Below, one piece after another: positions 15,885 through 25,258 of a stretch of 64,000 bases of DNA. Positions within the stretch are counted from its first letter, which is position 1. Every line of letters starts with the position of its first letter. The DNA comes from Bacteroidota bacterium (GTDB taxonomy: Bacteria; Bacteroidota; Bacteroidia; JACCXN01): NCBI GenBank assembly GCA_013696965.1, contig JACCXN010000074.1, positions 1 to 64,000 of the forward strand. The letters are read 5' to 3'. Position numbers and translations under genes: made by a program. A model generated the notes under the pieces. That model was not told the DNA's origin and ran no database searches. It was given only the letters and a program-made list of their open reading frames with translations.

Positions 15885-16625
15885 TTAATTTTTACGCATA
15901 TTAAAGCCCAAAACAATACTGTACCTTACTCCACCAGGAGAAGCCACTACAGCAAAATTAACCGGGAAATTAATTTCAGAATTTCTAAGATTTATTCCTG
16001 CTGCAAATACCATAGCAGCTCCGGATAAAGAAAGATTTGGCCCCATGCCCAATTCAATACCAGATGGTCCTCTCATACCAATTAGTAAGCTTGCCGTAGG
16101 TAGAAAAAGTCCTTGTTCAAGACCACCAATGAGTGGAATAAACTCAACAACCCCTGTGGTTCCAGAAGGCAGAGTGAAAAACTGGGTCTCAAACTGCCAA
16201 CCAAACAGGCTGAGGAAAGGAACGGCATTAAATTCATCCTTTAATCTATTGGCAGTCCTACCAGGTGATATATAAGTGAACCCAAGCCTTGGGCCACTTA
16301 AATTAACTGGTCTTATTGTATGGGGATATTCCTGTGGTTGTGCTGGATGCGGCTTATCAGCTTCAGGAATTGCTTTTTCAACCTGTGGAGTTTCCTTTCC
16401 AAATTTCTCAGTAATTCCATTTTGGTAGGTTATAAGGAAAATATCGCTTTTGGCTAAATAAATAAGAGGGCCATCAGGATTATCAAAACGTTTGTATTTT
16501 ATTTCATTCGGAGTTATTTCTTTTACTAATGCTTTAATTTCTTCACCGTTTTTTTTTGTAATTATATCTTGCGCAAAGGAGGGAAAAGCAAGAAAAAAAA
16601 CAATAATAAAGGAATAGTTTTTCAT
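15885..16625 (-). CDS. secreted protein with shared N-terminal domain and a barrel-like C-terminus
   Basis: A 246-residue protein. The signal peptide ends near S-F-A-Q-D (residue 19). Residues 20-75 (I-I-T-K-K-N-G-E-E-I-K-A; I-F-L-I-T-Y-Q-N-G-I-T-E-K-F) match the N-terminal domain of the downstream neighbour. A Pro/Glu-rich linker (about 78-105) leads to a glycine-rich region of alternating hydrophobic residues that ends I-V-L-G-F-N-M-R-K-N, suggesting a small outer-membrane beta barrel. It is the first gene of a two-gene operon, preceded by a -7 element. I know this domain as a recurrent Bacteroidota secreted domain without an assigned role. Confidence 0.75.
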   Translation of the reverse strand: MKNYSFIIVFFLAFPSFAQDIITKKNGEEIKALVKEITPNEIKYKRFDNPDGPLIYLAKSDIFLITYQNGITEKFGKETPQVEKAIPEADKPHPAQPQEYPHTIRPVNLSGPRLGFTYISPGRTANRLKDEFNAVPFLSLFGWQFETQFFTLPSGTTGVVEFIPLIGGLEQGLFLPTASLLIGMRGPSGIELGMGPNLSLSGAAMVFAAGINLRNSEINFPVNFAVVASPGGVRYSIVLGFNMRKN

Positions 16626-16644
16626 TTTTTTGTTTTTTGTAATA

Positions 16645-16652
16645 CAAATGTA
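16645..16652 (-). promoter_or_regulatory. -7 promoter element for the 15885/15292 operon
   Basis: TACATTTG on the minus strand matches TAnnTTTG exactly and ends 19 bases before the ATG at 16625. No clear -33 TTG is visible. Confidence 0.4.
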
Positions 16653-16822
16653 TATATCTATTTTAGATTAATAATAAATTATTGAAAATAAGAAATAATT
16701 TTGAACTTTTCCATTATTTAATGACTTCATAATGAATGAATTTCGACTTTTATTTTTTTATTGTTTTATAACATTTTCCTGATCCAATCACACATAAATC
16801 TACACATTAATTTTGTATTATT

Positions 16823-18277
16823 CTAAATATTAAATATTGATTTACCAATTGTAAAAATAAAAAGTGTGATAAGTACAATTCCAATTAAATTCAAAATAAG
16901 TCCTGCTTTTAACATGGAATTAATTTTTATTTTTTCGCTTGCAAAAATCACAGTATTTGGTGGTGTGGCAACGGGAAGCATAAAAGCAAAAGATGCTGAA
17001 AAAACAACTGGAACCATTAATAATAAGGCATGAGTTCCTGCACTCACTGATACTGCTAAAATTATAGGTAAAATAAGATAAGTTGAGGCGGTATTGGAAG
17101 TTAACTCAGTAAAAAAAGTCATGAAAGTGCATAGTAAAATAACCAGAAGTACAGGGTGCAGAAGATTTACAGAAGTTAATTGAGAGGCAATCCATCCTGA
17201 GAGCCCGCTATCTGAAATTCCTTTAGCAAGGGCAAACCCTCCACCAAAAAGAAATATAATGCCTAAGGGCATTTTTTGAACTTCCTTCCAGCTTAGTATT
17301 GTTCCCTTTTTAGAACTTGGAAATAAAAACATAATGCTTGCCATTGCCATGGCAATTGTAGAATCGGTAATGTAAGCAGGATTGTCAAATAAATTGCTCC
17401 ATCCCTTTAGTTTAAATTGATCAATAGTAATATCACCCCTGAAAAACCAAAGTAAAACGGTAATTGTAAAAAGGCAAATAATTACTTTTTCTTCAAATGT
17501 AACTTGGCCTAATTCTTTATATTCTTGTTTGCATCTGCTTAAATCAGTTATTACTGGAGGATTGTTTTTGAAAAAGAGAAATCTGAGAGTGAAAAATGCA
17601 CAAGTAAAAAAGACTATTGCAACTGGAAAACCAAACATTATCCAGGTTGTAAAACTAATTGGCACTGCATCAGGAAAAGCCTCATTGTAAAAACCCATAA
17701 AAATCATGTTAGGAGCTGTACCAATAAGTGTGGCAGTGCCTCCAATTGAAGAGGCATAAGCCAGGCCTAAAAGAAATGGAGTAACGTAAGGAGAATCATT
17801 ATTGCCTGGAGTTAGCTCAAATTGTGATGCAACAGCCAATACTGCAGGAAGCAGCATCATTGTTGTTGCAATATTTGAAATCCACATGGAAAGCAAAAAT
17901 GAGGCTGCCATTATCCCAAACAATATTTTAGAAGGAGTAGCTCCTACGGATAGTATAATTGCAAAAGCCATTCTTTTATGAAGGTTCCATTTTTCAATTC
18001 CAAATGCAATTAAAAATCCTCCAATAAAAAGGAATATAATCTCATTGGTGTACATGGGAGCCACACTTCTCATATCCATTATCCCCAAAAAAGGAAACAA
18101 AGACAATGGCAAAAGTGCAGTAAAATACAAGCTAACAGCTTCAAATATCCACCAAATTGCCATCCATGATGCAACACCTGCCATTTTTGCCATTAATGCA
18201 TCACCATTGGCCTGGAGCATTAAAAAATACACAACAAAACCAACAAGAGGACCGGATACTATTTTCAGTATTTTCAT
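16823..18277 (-). CDS. DASS-family sodium/anion symporter
   Basis: A 484-residue polytopic protein of the SLC13/DASS family, which imports di- or tricarboxylates or sulfate with sodium. About 11-12 hydrophobic segments are visible. Family signatures include W-I-F-E-A-V near 43-48, the first S-N-T-like turn I-S-N-I-A-T-T-M-M-L-L-P near 133-144, the T-A-P-N-M-I-F substrate loop near 187-193, the second S-N-T-A-S-T-Y-L motif near 393-400, and P-V-A-T-P-P-N-T-V-I-F near 435. Both SNT-type sodium motifs are present, so it should be a working transporter. The substrate cannot be read from sequence. It is monocistronic. Confidence 0.9.
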   Translation of the reverse strand: MKILKIVSGPLVGFVVYFLMLQANGDALMAKMAGVASWMAIWWIFEAVSLYFTALLPLSLFPFLGIMDMRSVAPMYTNEIIFLFIGGFLIAFGIEKWNLHKRMAFAIILSVGATPSKILFGIMAASFLLSMWISNIATTMMLLPAVLAVASQFELTPGNNDSPYVTPFLLGLAYASSIGGTATLIGTAPNMIFMGFYNEAFPDAVPISFTTWIMFGFPVAIVFFTCAFFTLRFLFFKNNPPVITDLSRCKQEYKELGQVTFEEKVIICLFTITVLLWFFRGDITIDQFKLKGWSNLFDNPAYITDSTIAMAMASIMFLFPSSKKGTILSWKEVQKMPLGIIFLFGGGFALAKGISDSGLSGWIASQLTSVNLLHPVLLVILLCTFMTFFTELTSNTASTYLILPIILAVSVSAGTHALLLMVPVVFSASFAFMLPVATPPNTVIFASEKIKINSMLKAGLILNLIGIVLITLFIFTIGKSIFNI

Positions 18278-18369
18278 TTTATATTAAAAAAAATCGGCTA
18301 AAATGCAGGTTTTTAATTTACCTTATGCTTTTAGTATCAAAAAAACAAATCCGGTTTAATTGAAGGAAA

Positions 18370-18861
18370 TTAGGACTTCATGTTAATATATTGAAGAGGA
18401 GTTTCAAAATCACTGTTTCTACAAAGTGAAATAATTGCTTGTAAATCGTCAATTTTTTTTGCTGTAACCCTAATTTGATCATCCATAATCTGGGCTTGTG
18501 CCTTTAATCCACTTTCCTTAATCCGTTTTATGATTTTTTTTGCAGCTTCCTTATCAATTCCTTCTTTAATTTTAATGTCTTTTCTTATCATATTACCGGA
18601 AGCATATTGTTCCTTACCAAAATCAAGACTTAGTGGATCTAGTCCTTGCTTGATCATGCGGGAACGAATAACATCCTCAATTGCTTCTATGCGCATTTCA
18701 TTTTCTGTAACTATTGTTAAAGAATAGTTTTTTTTATCAAGTTCAATACTGCTTTTTGATTCACGAAAATCATATCGTGTTAAAATCTCTTTTTTAGCTG
18801 CATTTATTGCATTATCAAGAGTTTGTGCATCTATTTTACTAACAATATCAAAGGAGGGCAT
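18370..18861 (-). CDS. yajQ: YajQ-family nucleotide-binding protein
   Basis: A 163-residue, full-length YajQ protein: M-P-S-F-D-I-V-S-K-I-D at the N-terminus, R-Y-D-F-R-E-S-K-S-S-I near 29-39, two duplicated ferredoxin-like halves, and the closing I-R-V-T-A-K-K-I-D-D-L-Q near 133-144. In Xanthomonas a homologue binds cyclic di-GMP and acts with a transcription factor; elsewhere the role is unclear. The protein is cytoplasmic. It is in the same direction as the DASS transporter gene, with 92 bases between them. Confidence 0.93.
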   Translation of the reverse strand: MPSFDIVSKIDAQTLDNAINAAKKEILTRYDFRESKSSIELDKKNYSLTIVTENEMRIEAIEDVIRSRMIKQGLDPLSLDFGKEQYASGNMIRKDIKIKEGIDKEAAKKIIKRIKESGLKAQAQIMDDQIRVTAKKIDDLQAIISLCRNSDFETPLQYINMKS

Positions 18862-18969
18862 ACGTTTTTTTTTGTAAAATTACATTTTTAATCCAAATGA
18901 AAAAAGGATAGTAAAAAATATGGAATTACTTTTAGAAAATAAAAAAAACAATATCAGGTTTAATAGAAT

Positions 18970-18977
18970 TACTTTTG
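18970..18977 (+). promoter_or_regulatory. -7 promoter element for the dipeptidase gene
   Basis: TACTTTTG matches TAnnTTTG exactly. It lies 18 bases before the ATG at 18996 and overlaps a TTG (18975) that would otherwise extend the frame by seven codons, so it supports the ATG. Confidence 0.4.
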
Positions 18978-18995
18978 TCGAAAATTGTGTATTTG

Positions 18996-19829
18996 ATGAG
19001 TTTTTATATTTTTAAAAAAGTGATCAAAAAGACATACTTCCTATTTTGCTTTGCATTTATATTAATCCATGGATGTTCAGAACCCAGCAAAAAAGACAAA
19101 AAAAATTTTGATCCTTTTATTAATTCTGATTCAATTGTAGAAAACAAGAAAAGGAATGAAATTATTAAGGATGAAAGTCAAGATGATTCTTTGTTAATTT
19201 TTCAAAAACAATATGAGTATACAGAAATAGAATTAAACCTACTGAATTCAGGTTTAGTAGATATCCAGGTTGCAGACTCCTCTATAATAGTTGATTTAAG
19301 ATATTCAAGTACTAATAATTTTATGGGAAGTGATGTTTATGGAGAGTGGAACAGGGCTTTTTTACAACCTGAAGCGGCTGAAAAATTAGTAATTGCCCAA
19401 CATTTATTAAAATCGAAATTTCCTAAGTGGAGCCTGGTTGTTTTTGATGCAGTAAGGCCTGTAAGTGTTCAACAGAAAATGTGGGAAATGTTAGTGATGC
19501 CAATAAATGAAAAAACAAAATATTTGTCAAATCCTAAAAACGGATCCTTGCATAATTATGCGGCAGCTGTGGATATAAGTATAATCAATGAAAATGGAGA
19601 AGAATTAGATATGGGTACAGCATTTGATTATTTCGGTGAACTTGCATATCCAACTAAAGAGAAGGAAATGCTGAAAATGGGAAAATTATCTGAGCAACAA
19701 ATTAACAACCGGAAACTACTAAGAGATGTAATGGAAAAATCCGGTTTTTTCAATATTCAAACAGAATGGTGGCATTTTAATTCTTGCACAAGAATTGAAG
19801 CAAAACTGAGGTACAAAATTATTCAGTAA
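18996..19829 (+). CDS. M15D (VanX-like) D-alanyl-D-alanine dipeptidase lipoprotein
   Basis: About 277 residues. A lipoprotein-type signal (hydrophobic segment ending I-H-G-C) and a charged linker precede the peptidase domain, which starts I-I-V-D-L-R-Y-S. The zinc site is seen as S-L-H-N-Y-A-A-A-V-D, with H and D of the H-x6-D motif, and the catalytic E-W-W-H-F near the C-terminus; the substrate-positioning R is in F-D-A-V-R-P. M15D enzymes cut D-Ala-D-Ala dipeptides. With an outer lipoprotein location and no van genes nearby, a role in cell-wall recycling is more likely than antibiotic resistance. Confidence 0.88.
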   Translation: MSFYIFKKVIKKTYFLFCFAFILIHGCSEPSKKDKKNFDPFINSDSIVENKKRNEIIKDESQDDSLLIFQKQYEYTEIELNLLNSGLVDIQVADSSIIVDLRYSSTNNFMGSDVYGEWNRAFLQPEAAEKLVIAQHLLKSKFPKWSLVVFDAVRPVSVQQKMWEMLVMPINEKTKYLSNPKNGSLHNYAAAVDISIINENGEELDMGTAFDYFGELAYPTKEKEMLKMGKLSEQQINNRKLLRDVMEKSGFFNIQTEWWHFNSCTRIEAKLRYKIIQ

Positions 19830-19944
19830 ATTTTTCACATCCATTTTCTTTTAGTATACCTTCCAAATCTCACATAATTACTAAATTTTGCATTTACCTT
19901 ATGTAATCTCAGCAAAGAAAATTGAATAATAAGAACCTTTAAAC

Positions 19945-19975
19945 TTGTGTGTTCCTGTTTTTAGCTTTAGTTTCG
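19945..19975 (+). promoter_or_regulatory. promoter of the hflKC operon
   Basis: TTG at 19945-19947, a 20-base spacer, then TAGTTTCG at 19968-19975, one mismatch from TAnnTTTG. Predicted transcription would start near 19980, about 33 bases before the hflK ATG. Confidence 0.35.
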
Positions 19976-20012
19976 CAACAATTCCTATTTAATCTCCGAA
20001 AAACAGTAAAAT

Positions 20013-20999
20013 ATGTCTGATTATCAATTTGAAGAATTTAAAATGCCCGATATTTTTCAAAAAGTATTGAAAAATATTAAAGCTATCCTCCTTGTTTTAA
20101 TTCTGGTTATTGCTGTTTTTTCAGCTTTTTTTCAAATTGGACCCGAAGAGGTTGGCGTAATAACCCGATACGGGAAATATTCCAGGACTCTAGAACCTGG
20201 TTTGAATTTTAAAATTCCGTTCATAGAAACATTATATAAAATTCCTGTTGAAAGACAACAGAAACAGGAATTTGGGTTTCGAACCACAAGTGCTGGAATT
20301 CAATCAACTTATACAAAATCAGGCACAAGTGAAGAATCCCTTATGCTTACTGGTGATCTTAATTTAGCAGATGTGGAATGGGTAGTTCAATATAGAATAG
20401 ACAATCCCTATAATTTTCTTTTCAAGGTGCGTAATCCTGAAAAAACTTTACGTGATATTTCTGAGGCTGCAATGCGTCAGGTTGTTGGAGACCATACAGT
20501 AAATGAAGTTTTAACTGTAAGAAGACCCCAGGTAGCCAGTAATGTTCAGGACCTTATACAAAAATTAAGTACGGAATATTCCCTGGGAATTAAAGTTGAA
20601 CAAGTGGTTTTGCAGGATGTAAACCCTCCTGATCAGGTAAAAGCAGCTTTTAATGCTGTAAATCAAGCACAGCAAGAAAAAGAAACACTTATAAATCAAG
20701 CAAAATCAGAATACAATAAGGTAATACCTAAAGCAAGCGGACAAGCCAAGGAAACAATTCAAATGGCAGAAGGTTATGCACTGGAACGTGTAAACATGGC
20801 CCAGGGTGAAGTTGCCCGTTTTAATGATTTATATAAGGAATACATTAAAGCTCCCGAAGTAACCAAGAAAAGGATTTACCTTGAAACCATGAGCAGTGTT
20901 ATACCAAAACTAGGTCAGAAAATAATTACCGATAAAGGCGGGAATAATGTATTGCCTCTTCTTCAGATGCAAACCCAAAGCAATAAAAAAGAAAATTGA
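20013..20999 (+). CDS. hflK: HflK, FtsH-protease modulator subunit
   Basis: A 328-residue SPFH/prohibitin-domain protein. A single membrane helix (about 23-44) precedes the SPFH domain that begins I-G-P-E-E-V-G-V-I-T-R-Y-G-K and includes L-E-P-G-L-N-F-K-I-P-F and V-E-W-V-V-Q-Y-R-I. The second half is a coiled coil rich in Ala, Gln and Glu (Q-A-Q-Q-E-K-E-T-L-I-N-Q-A). HflK and HflC form a large cage in the inner membrane around FtsH and restrain its proteolysis. The Gly-rich N-terminal extension of Proteobacterial HflK is absent. hflC follows within three bases. Confidence 0.93.
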   Translation: MSDYQFEEFKMPDIFQKVLKNIKAILLVLILVIAVFSAFFQIGPEEVGVITRYGKYSRTLEPGLNFKIPFIETLYKIPVERQQKQEFGFRTTSAGIQSTYTKSGTSEESLMLTGDLNLADVEWVVQYRIDNPYNFLFKVRNPEKTLRDISEAAMRQVVGDHTVNEVLTVRRPQVASNVQDLIQKLSTEYSLGIKVEQVVLQDVNPPDQVKAAFNAVNQAQQEKETLINQAKSEYNKVIPKASGQAKETIQMAEGYALERVNMAQGEVARFNDLYKEYIKAPEVTKKRIYLETMSSVIPKLGQKIITDKGGNNVLPLLQMQTQSNKKEN

Positions 21000-21001
21000 T
21001 T

Positions 21002-21946
21002 ATGGAAAAAAAGAAAATAATTGGATCATTAATACTTTTGGTGGTATTAATAGTTGTGCTAACTCAAAGTATGTACATTGTTAATGAAGAAGAACAAGTG
21101 GTGATAACTCAACTTGGAAAGCCAGTTGGAGAAGCCGTAATTGAATCAGGGATTCAATTTAAACTACCTTTTATTCAAACTGCGAATTATTTTGATAAAA
21201 GGTACCTTGAGTGGGATGGGAATCCAAATCAGGTAACTACAAAGGATAAAAAGTTTATTTATGTGGATACTTATGCACGTTGGCAAATCGTTGATCCACT
21301 TCAGTTTTACAAGAGGTTAACAAATGAAAGAGGAGCACAATCAAGACTTGATGATATTCTTGATGGTGAAACAAGGAATTTCATTGCAAACCACAACATT
21401 GAAGAAACCGTTAGAACCAGTAACAGGGAACCTGTTTTAACGGATACAATTAGCGAACCCCTTGGTGATTCCCTAATAAACATTTCTGTTGGTCGTGAAA
21501 AAATACAGCAAATGATTCTTGTCTCTTCTAACCAAAGGGCCTCTGACCTAGGTGTTGTTATTTTAGATTTTCGTTTTAAAAGGTTAAATTATGTTCAGGA
21601 AGTACAAGACCAGGTTTATAAGCGTATGACCAGTGAACGTTTTCGTATTGCTGATAAATTCCGATCAGAAGGGCAGGGGGAAGCCTCTAAAATTAATGGG
21701 GAAAAAGAACGTGAGCTTAAATCAATTCAATCTGAAGCATTTAAACTTGCAGAGGAGATTAAAGGTAAAGCAGATGCAAAAGCTGCATCAATTTATGCTG
21801 CTGCTTATGACCAATCGCCAAAATCAAGGGATCTTTATTCATTTTTGAAGTCTATGGAATCCTTTGAAAAAACATTTGATAAGGAAACTTCAATTATTAT
21901 TTCAACAGACAGCGAGTTTTACAAGTATCTGAAAAAGATGGATTAA
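21002..21946 (+). CDS. hflC: HflC, FtsH-protease modulator subunit
   Basis: A 314-residue SPFH-domain partner of HflK. The N-terminal membrane helix (about 4-24) leads into Y-I-V-N-E-E-E-Q-V-V-I-T-Q-L-G-K-P-V-G and then I-Q-F-K-L-P-F-I-Q, with the HflC-specific Y-L-E-W-D-G-N-P-N-Q and Y-V-D-T-Y-A-R-W-Q-I segments. The coiled-coil part has R-S-E-G-Q-G-E-A-S-K-I-N-G. The C-terminus F-Y-K-Y-L-K-K matches the family. The ATG at 21002 follows the hflK stop by two bases; a TTG two codons upstream overlaps that stop and is not preferred. Confidence 0.93.
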   Translation: MEKKKIIGSLILLVVLIVVLTQSMYIVNEEEQVVITQLGKPVGEAVIESGIQFKLPFIQTANYFDKRYLEWDGNPNQVTTKDKKFIYVDTYARWQIVDPLQFYKRLTNERGAQSRLDDILDGETRNFIANHNIEETVRTSNREPVLTDTISEPLGDSLINISVGREKIQQMILVSSNQRASDLGVVILDFRFKRLNYVQEVQDQVYKRMTSERFRIADKFRSEGQGEASKINGEKERELKSIQSEAFKLAEEIKGKADAKAASIYAAAYDQSPKSRDLYSFLKSMESFEKTFDKETSIIISTDSEFYKYLKKMD

Positions 21947-21982
21947 TTGAGGACTATTTTTGAATTTAGAAAACTCAATTTT

Positions 21983-23923
21983 TTAAATTTTCACCCCAAT
22001 AATACACACATCGTCCACTTGTTCGAGATTTCCTTTCCAGCTTTCAAAAACTGAATCTAAATATCCTTTTTGGTCTTCCAGAGATTTGTCTTGAATAGAA
22101 AGTAGTATTTCTTTTAGCTGTTTAATCATAAACTTTTTCCCTTTAACTCCTCCAAATTGATCGGCAAAACCATCTGACAATAAATAAATCGTATCATCTT
22201 TTTGCAGCTCAATTTCATGATTTTTAAACGGTTTTCTTTGCACATGTTTACCTACAGGTTGTTTATCTGCTTTTATTTCCGTTATTTTAAATGCATTGGT
22301 TAAAGATTCATCCTCTTTAGAAATTATCCAAAGAGAATTATTTGCCCCTGCATATTGAAGTTTGTTACCTTGTAAACGACAAAGTGCAATATCCATCCCA
22401 TCTTTAACTTCGTCATCACTTTTTTCGAATTGCTCGATGATCAAATCTGTAATCTTATCAAGAATTTCTCCTGGGCTTGAAAGATTAAATTCTCTTATAG
22501 ATCTGTTAAGTGCGTTAAAACATACTACACTAACCATTGCGCCAGGTACACCATGCCCGGTACAGTCTGCGGCAGCGAATAATACAGGAGTAGTTTCAGG
22601 ATTCATGGTGCCAAATCCGGTTTTTGTTTGGTTAATATCAGAATGAACAATTGAAATGGGTTCCATCCAGTAAAAATCTCCGGCAACAATATCCTTTGGT
22701 TTATAAAGTATGAAACTTTGTGGCAAATATTTTTTAAACAGGTGATTAGGAGGTAGAATGGCTTGCTGAATTCTTCTTGCGTACCGAAAGCTTTCATTTA
22801 ATTCATCAATTACCGACTTTAATTCAACATTTCTGAGGCGGAAAATTTCCTTATGCTGATTCATTATTTCTAATTCATGTTTGCTGTTAAGCTGCTCTAT
22901 TTTCCTTGTTATTTCCTGATTGTGGACCTCTTCCTTGTATTTGTGATAATTTTTCAAATGTTTCAGCTCCAGGGCAAAATCGCCTGTTCTTTCATAAATA
23001 ACTGAGAGTAATTTATGTGCCTCGAAAAGTTTTGGTATTAAATTCAATTCCTTTGACTTATCCACTGCCAAATTACCATAATGTAATGCATCCTTGAGGT
23101 TATCCTGTTTAAAATAAATTCCGGAAAGCTGGATATAACAGGTAATGGCAGCACTCCAAAAATTATTTTCAGTTCTTATTTTTAAGCTCTTTTTTTGGAA
23201 TTCAAGGGCTTTATCAATATTATTGTTTTTGAGGTAATAATCTCCTAAATCAGCATATATTTTTGATTCAAGCATAAAGCCTCCCGGTTCTGTTAATTCC
23301 AGGGAACGGTTTAAGTAATCAAATGCTAAAGGCAAATCAGATGTTTTTAAATAAATACAACCTAACCCGTTTAACATTCTTGCCTTCATTAATTGATTTT
23401 CCAAATTTAATTTTAACCCTTTTTGGAAATAGTGTATTGCAATTTCATATTTTTCCAAAATCCCGTTCATTTCACCTGCCTGGTAATATGCATTATTCAG
23501 AAAATGATGGAATTCATTTTCTTTTTCGGTTTTTTCAAGAATTTCTAAAGATTTTTGTATGCTTATTTGGGCCTTTTCAAACTGTCCTAATGATTTATAG
23601 CAAATATTCAACAGGCAATGCGCTGCTCCAACAATTACTTTATCCCCTTGTTCAGAAAACATTTCAATTGCCGATAATAATTTATCAATGGCTTTAGTAT
23701 ATTCTGAACTGAATGTATACATTGCTCCTTCTGAAAAGGTTTGAAAGGATTCAAAACCAGGAATGTTTTTAAAAGTTATACTTGCCAAATGAAGAAGTTT
23801 TTTTCTTTCTTCAAAATTAAGCAGTGGCATTTTTTTGCCGAATAATGAGTAGAAGTTATAAAGCGCATCCGGGTTGTTATTAACCAACTCCAACTGATCT
23901 TTTAAAACATTAAAATTACTCAT
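21983..23923 (-). CDS. TPR-repeat protein with C-terminal SpoIIE-type PP2C phosphatase
   Basis: A 646-residue protein. Tetratricopeptide repeats span about residues 50-330 (for example A-L-D-Y-L-N/A-F-D-Y-L-N-R-S-L-E-L and A-L-E-F-Q-K-K-S-L-K-I). A coiled coil of about 40 residues leads to the PP2C/SpoIIE domain, which opens A-R-R-I-Q-Q-A-I-L-P and K-P-K-D-I-V-A-G-D-F-Y-W, then has A-A-D-C-T-G-H-G-V-P-G-A-M-V-S and a late Y-L-L-S-D-G-F-A-D-Q-F-G. The metal-binding Asp residues (G-D-F, A-D-C, S-D-G) are all there. It has no receiver or membrane domain. Such proteins dephosphorylate STAS-like or SiaC-like phosphoproteins; the target here is unknown. Confidence 0.9.
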   Translation of the reverse strand: MSNFNVLKDQLELVNNNPDALYNFYSLFGKKMPLLNFEERKKLLHLASITFKNIPGFESFQTFSEGAMYTFSSEYTKAIDKLLSAIEMFSEQGDKVIVGAAHCLLNICYKSLGQFEKAQISIQKSLEILEKTEKENEFHHFLNNAYYQAGEMNGILEKYEIAIHYFQKGLKLNLENQLMKARMLNGLGCIYLKTSDLPLAFDYLNRSLELTEPGGFMLESKIYADLGDYYLKNNNIDKALEFQKKSLKIRTENNFWSAAITCYIQLSGIYFKQDNLKDALHYGNLAVDKSKELNLIPKLFEAHKLLSVIYERTGDFALELKHLKNYHKYKEEVHNQEITRKIEQLNSKHELEIMNQHKEIFRLRNVELKSVIDELNESFRYARRIQQAILPPNHLFKKYLPQSFILYKPKDIVAGDFYWMEPISIVHSDINQTKTGFGTMNPETTPVLFAAADCTGHGVPGAMVSVVCFNALNRSIREFNLSSPGEILDKITDLIIEQFEKSDDEVKDGMDIALCRLQGNKLQYAGANNSLWIISKEDESLTNAFKITEIKADKQPVGKHVQRKPFKNHEIELQKDDTIYLLSDGFADQFGGVKGKKFMIKQLKEILLSIQDKSLEDQKGYLDSVFESWKGNLEQVDDVCIIGVKI

Positions 23924-23986
23924 TCTCTCAATATTAGTTAAAAATAAAGGTCAGCAATCTTTTTTAACAATTTTATTAAATTTTAG

Positions 23987-25126
23987 CTACAAGGAAACAA
24001 CCAAAGGCTTATGAGAGTTGGGTTGTGAAATAAAATTCGATGGACGGTAATCCTTCTCTTTGCCAATTCTTTTTAGGAACAAATAATGGGAGGATAAAGC
24101 ACTGAAAAAGGTTGGTTTATCGTAATAAGGCAAATCATATTCAGCGGCTGTATCCTGAACAATTTTAGCAAGCGCTCTATAATGGATGCTGCATATGTAT
24201 GGAAACAGGTGATGTTCGATTTGTTGGTTAAGCCCTCCAGTTAAAAAGCCCGCTAATGAATTTCCTGTACTGAAATTAGCAGTGGTATAGAGTTGATGAA
24301 TGGCCCAGTCGTTTTCTAAAATCCCAGTTGGTTCAGGCCTTGGAAAATGGACTTCTTCAATACCATGAGCCAACATGAAAACTATGGCAAGATAAAAACC
24401 AGACACAAAATGCATGAGCAGATAACCACCTAATATATGCATCCAGGAAATATCCATTACTAATAAAGGGAGCACCAGAAAAATTGTATAATTTAAAAAC
24501 TTATAAAAAAACAAAAAGAAATATTCTTTTTTTGGATGAATACTGTTATTGAAATTGCCTGCTTGATTTTTAAAAAATTTCACATAATCTTTGATAAAAA
24601 CCCAGGAAATAGTAGCTAATCCATAAAAGAAAAAGGCATACAAATGCTGGTATTTATGTATAGGTTTTAATTTCTCGTCTGGGGAAATGCGAATTATACT
24701 TATTGGTGAAATATCTTCATCGTATCCATACACATTGGTATAGGTATGATGTGCTACATTATGCATGCTTTTCCACATATAAGCACTGGCTCCATTTAAA
24801 TTGTAAGTATGTTTTAGCAAATTTGTAAGCCATTTTTTTGAAGTATAAGCCCCATGAATTGCATCATGACCTATGTTAATGGAAACAAGTGCAATGGATA
24901 TGCCTAAAACAATCCAAACAAAATAAACAAATGCCAAGGGAATATTTCCAAAAATCAAGGCACAATATGAGCCAATCCATAATGAAAGTAAAAATATAGT
25001 TTTGAAAACCATTGCGCTATTAGAAAAAACAGAAATGTTTTTTTCCTTGAAATAATCTTGAACACGCTTTCTAAGCACTTTAGCAAAGTCATTTCCCGAA
25101 GGCTTGAATTTTAATGGTACAGGCAT
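23987..25126 (-). CDS. membrane fatty-acid desaturase (acyl-lipid/acyl-CoA type)
   Basis: A 379-residue di-iron desaturase. The three histidine boxes are H-D-A-I-H (87-91), H-N-V-A-H-H (122-127) and Q-I-E-H-H (near 308), the last with the Gln typical of front-end (delta-6/linoleoyl-CoA-like) enzymes. Hydrophobic segments lie near 43-85 and 185-250. No fused cytochrome b5 domain is present, so an external ferredoxin or cytochrome partner must donate electrons. The enzyme introduces double bases-of-unsaturation into acyl chains in the membrane, probably for fluidity control. The gene is alone between the phosphatase and the deacetylase genes on the same strand. Confidence 0.9.
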   Translation of the reverse strand: MPVPLKFKPSGNDFAKVLRKRVQDYFKEKNISVFSNSAMVFKTIFLLSLWIGSYCALIFGNIPLAFVYFVWIVLGISIALVSINIGHDAIHGAYTSKKWLTNLLKHTYNLNGASAYMWKSMHNVAHHTYTNVYGYDEDISPISIIRISPDEKLKPIHKYQHLYAFFFYGLATISWVFIKDYVKFFKNQAGNFNNSIHPKKEYFFLFFYKFLNYTIFLVLPLLVMDISWMHILGGYLLMHFVSGFYLAIVFMLAHGIEEVHFPRPEPTGILENDWAIHQLYTTANFSTGNSLAGFLTGGLNQQIEHHLFPYICSIHYRALAKIVQDTAAEYDLPYYDKPTFFSALSSHYLFLKRIGKEKDYRPSNFISQPNSHKPLVVSL

Positions 25127-25258
25127 TTGATAAATTATTAAAAAACCAGAATCAATTTCTGGTAAGATTCAAAATTTTGTTTGAAGAGAAACTAATCCCA
25201 TTTGCTGCAAATTTAACCAAAGTAATTATATATCAAACTTCACAAATTACAGTAAATA

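Noticed and set aside
18996-19829. VanX-like protein as a vancomycin-resistance determinant
   Set aside because: No vanH, vanA or regulatory partners, and a lipoprotein signal places it outside the cytoplasm; a recycling dipeptidase is more likely.
21633-21848. Overlapping alternate-frame reading frames inside hflC and many other genes
   Set aside because: They run antisense or out of frame within genes with clear family motifs and are expected by chance.
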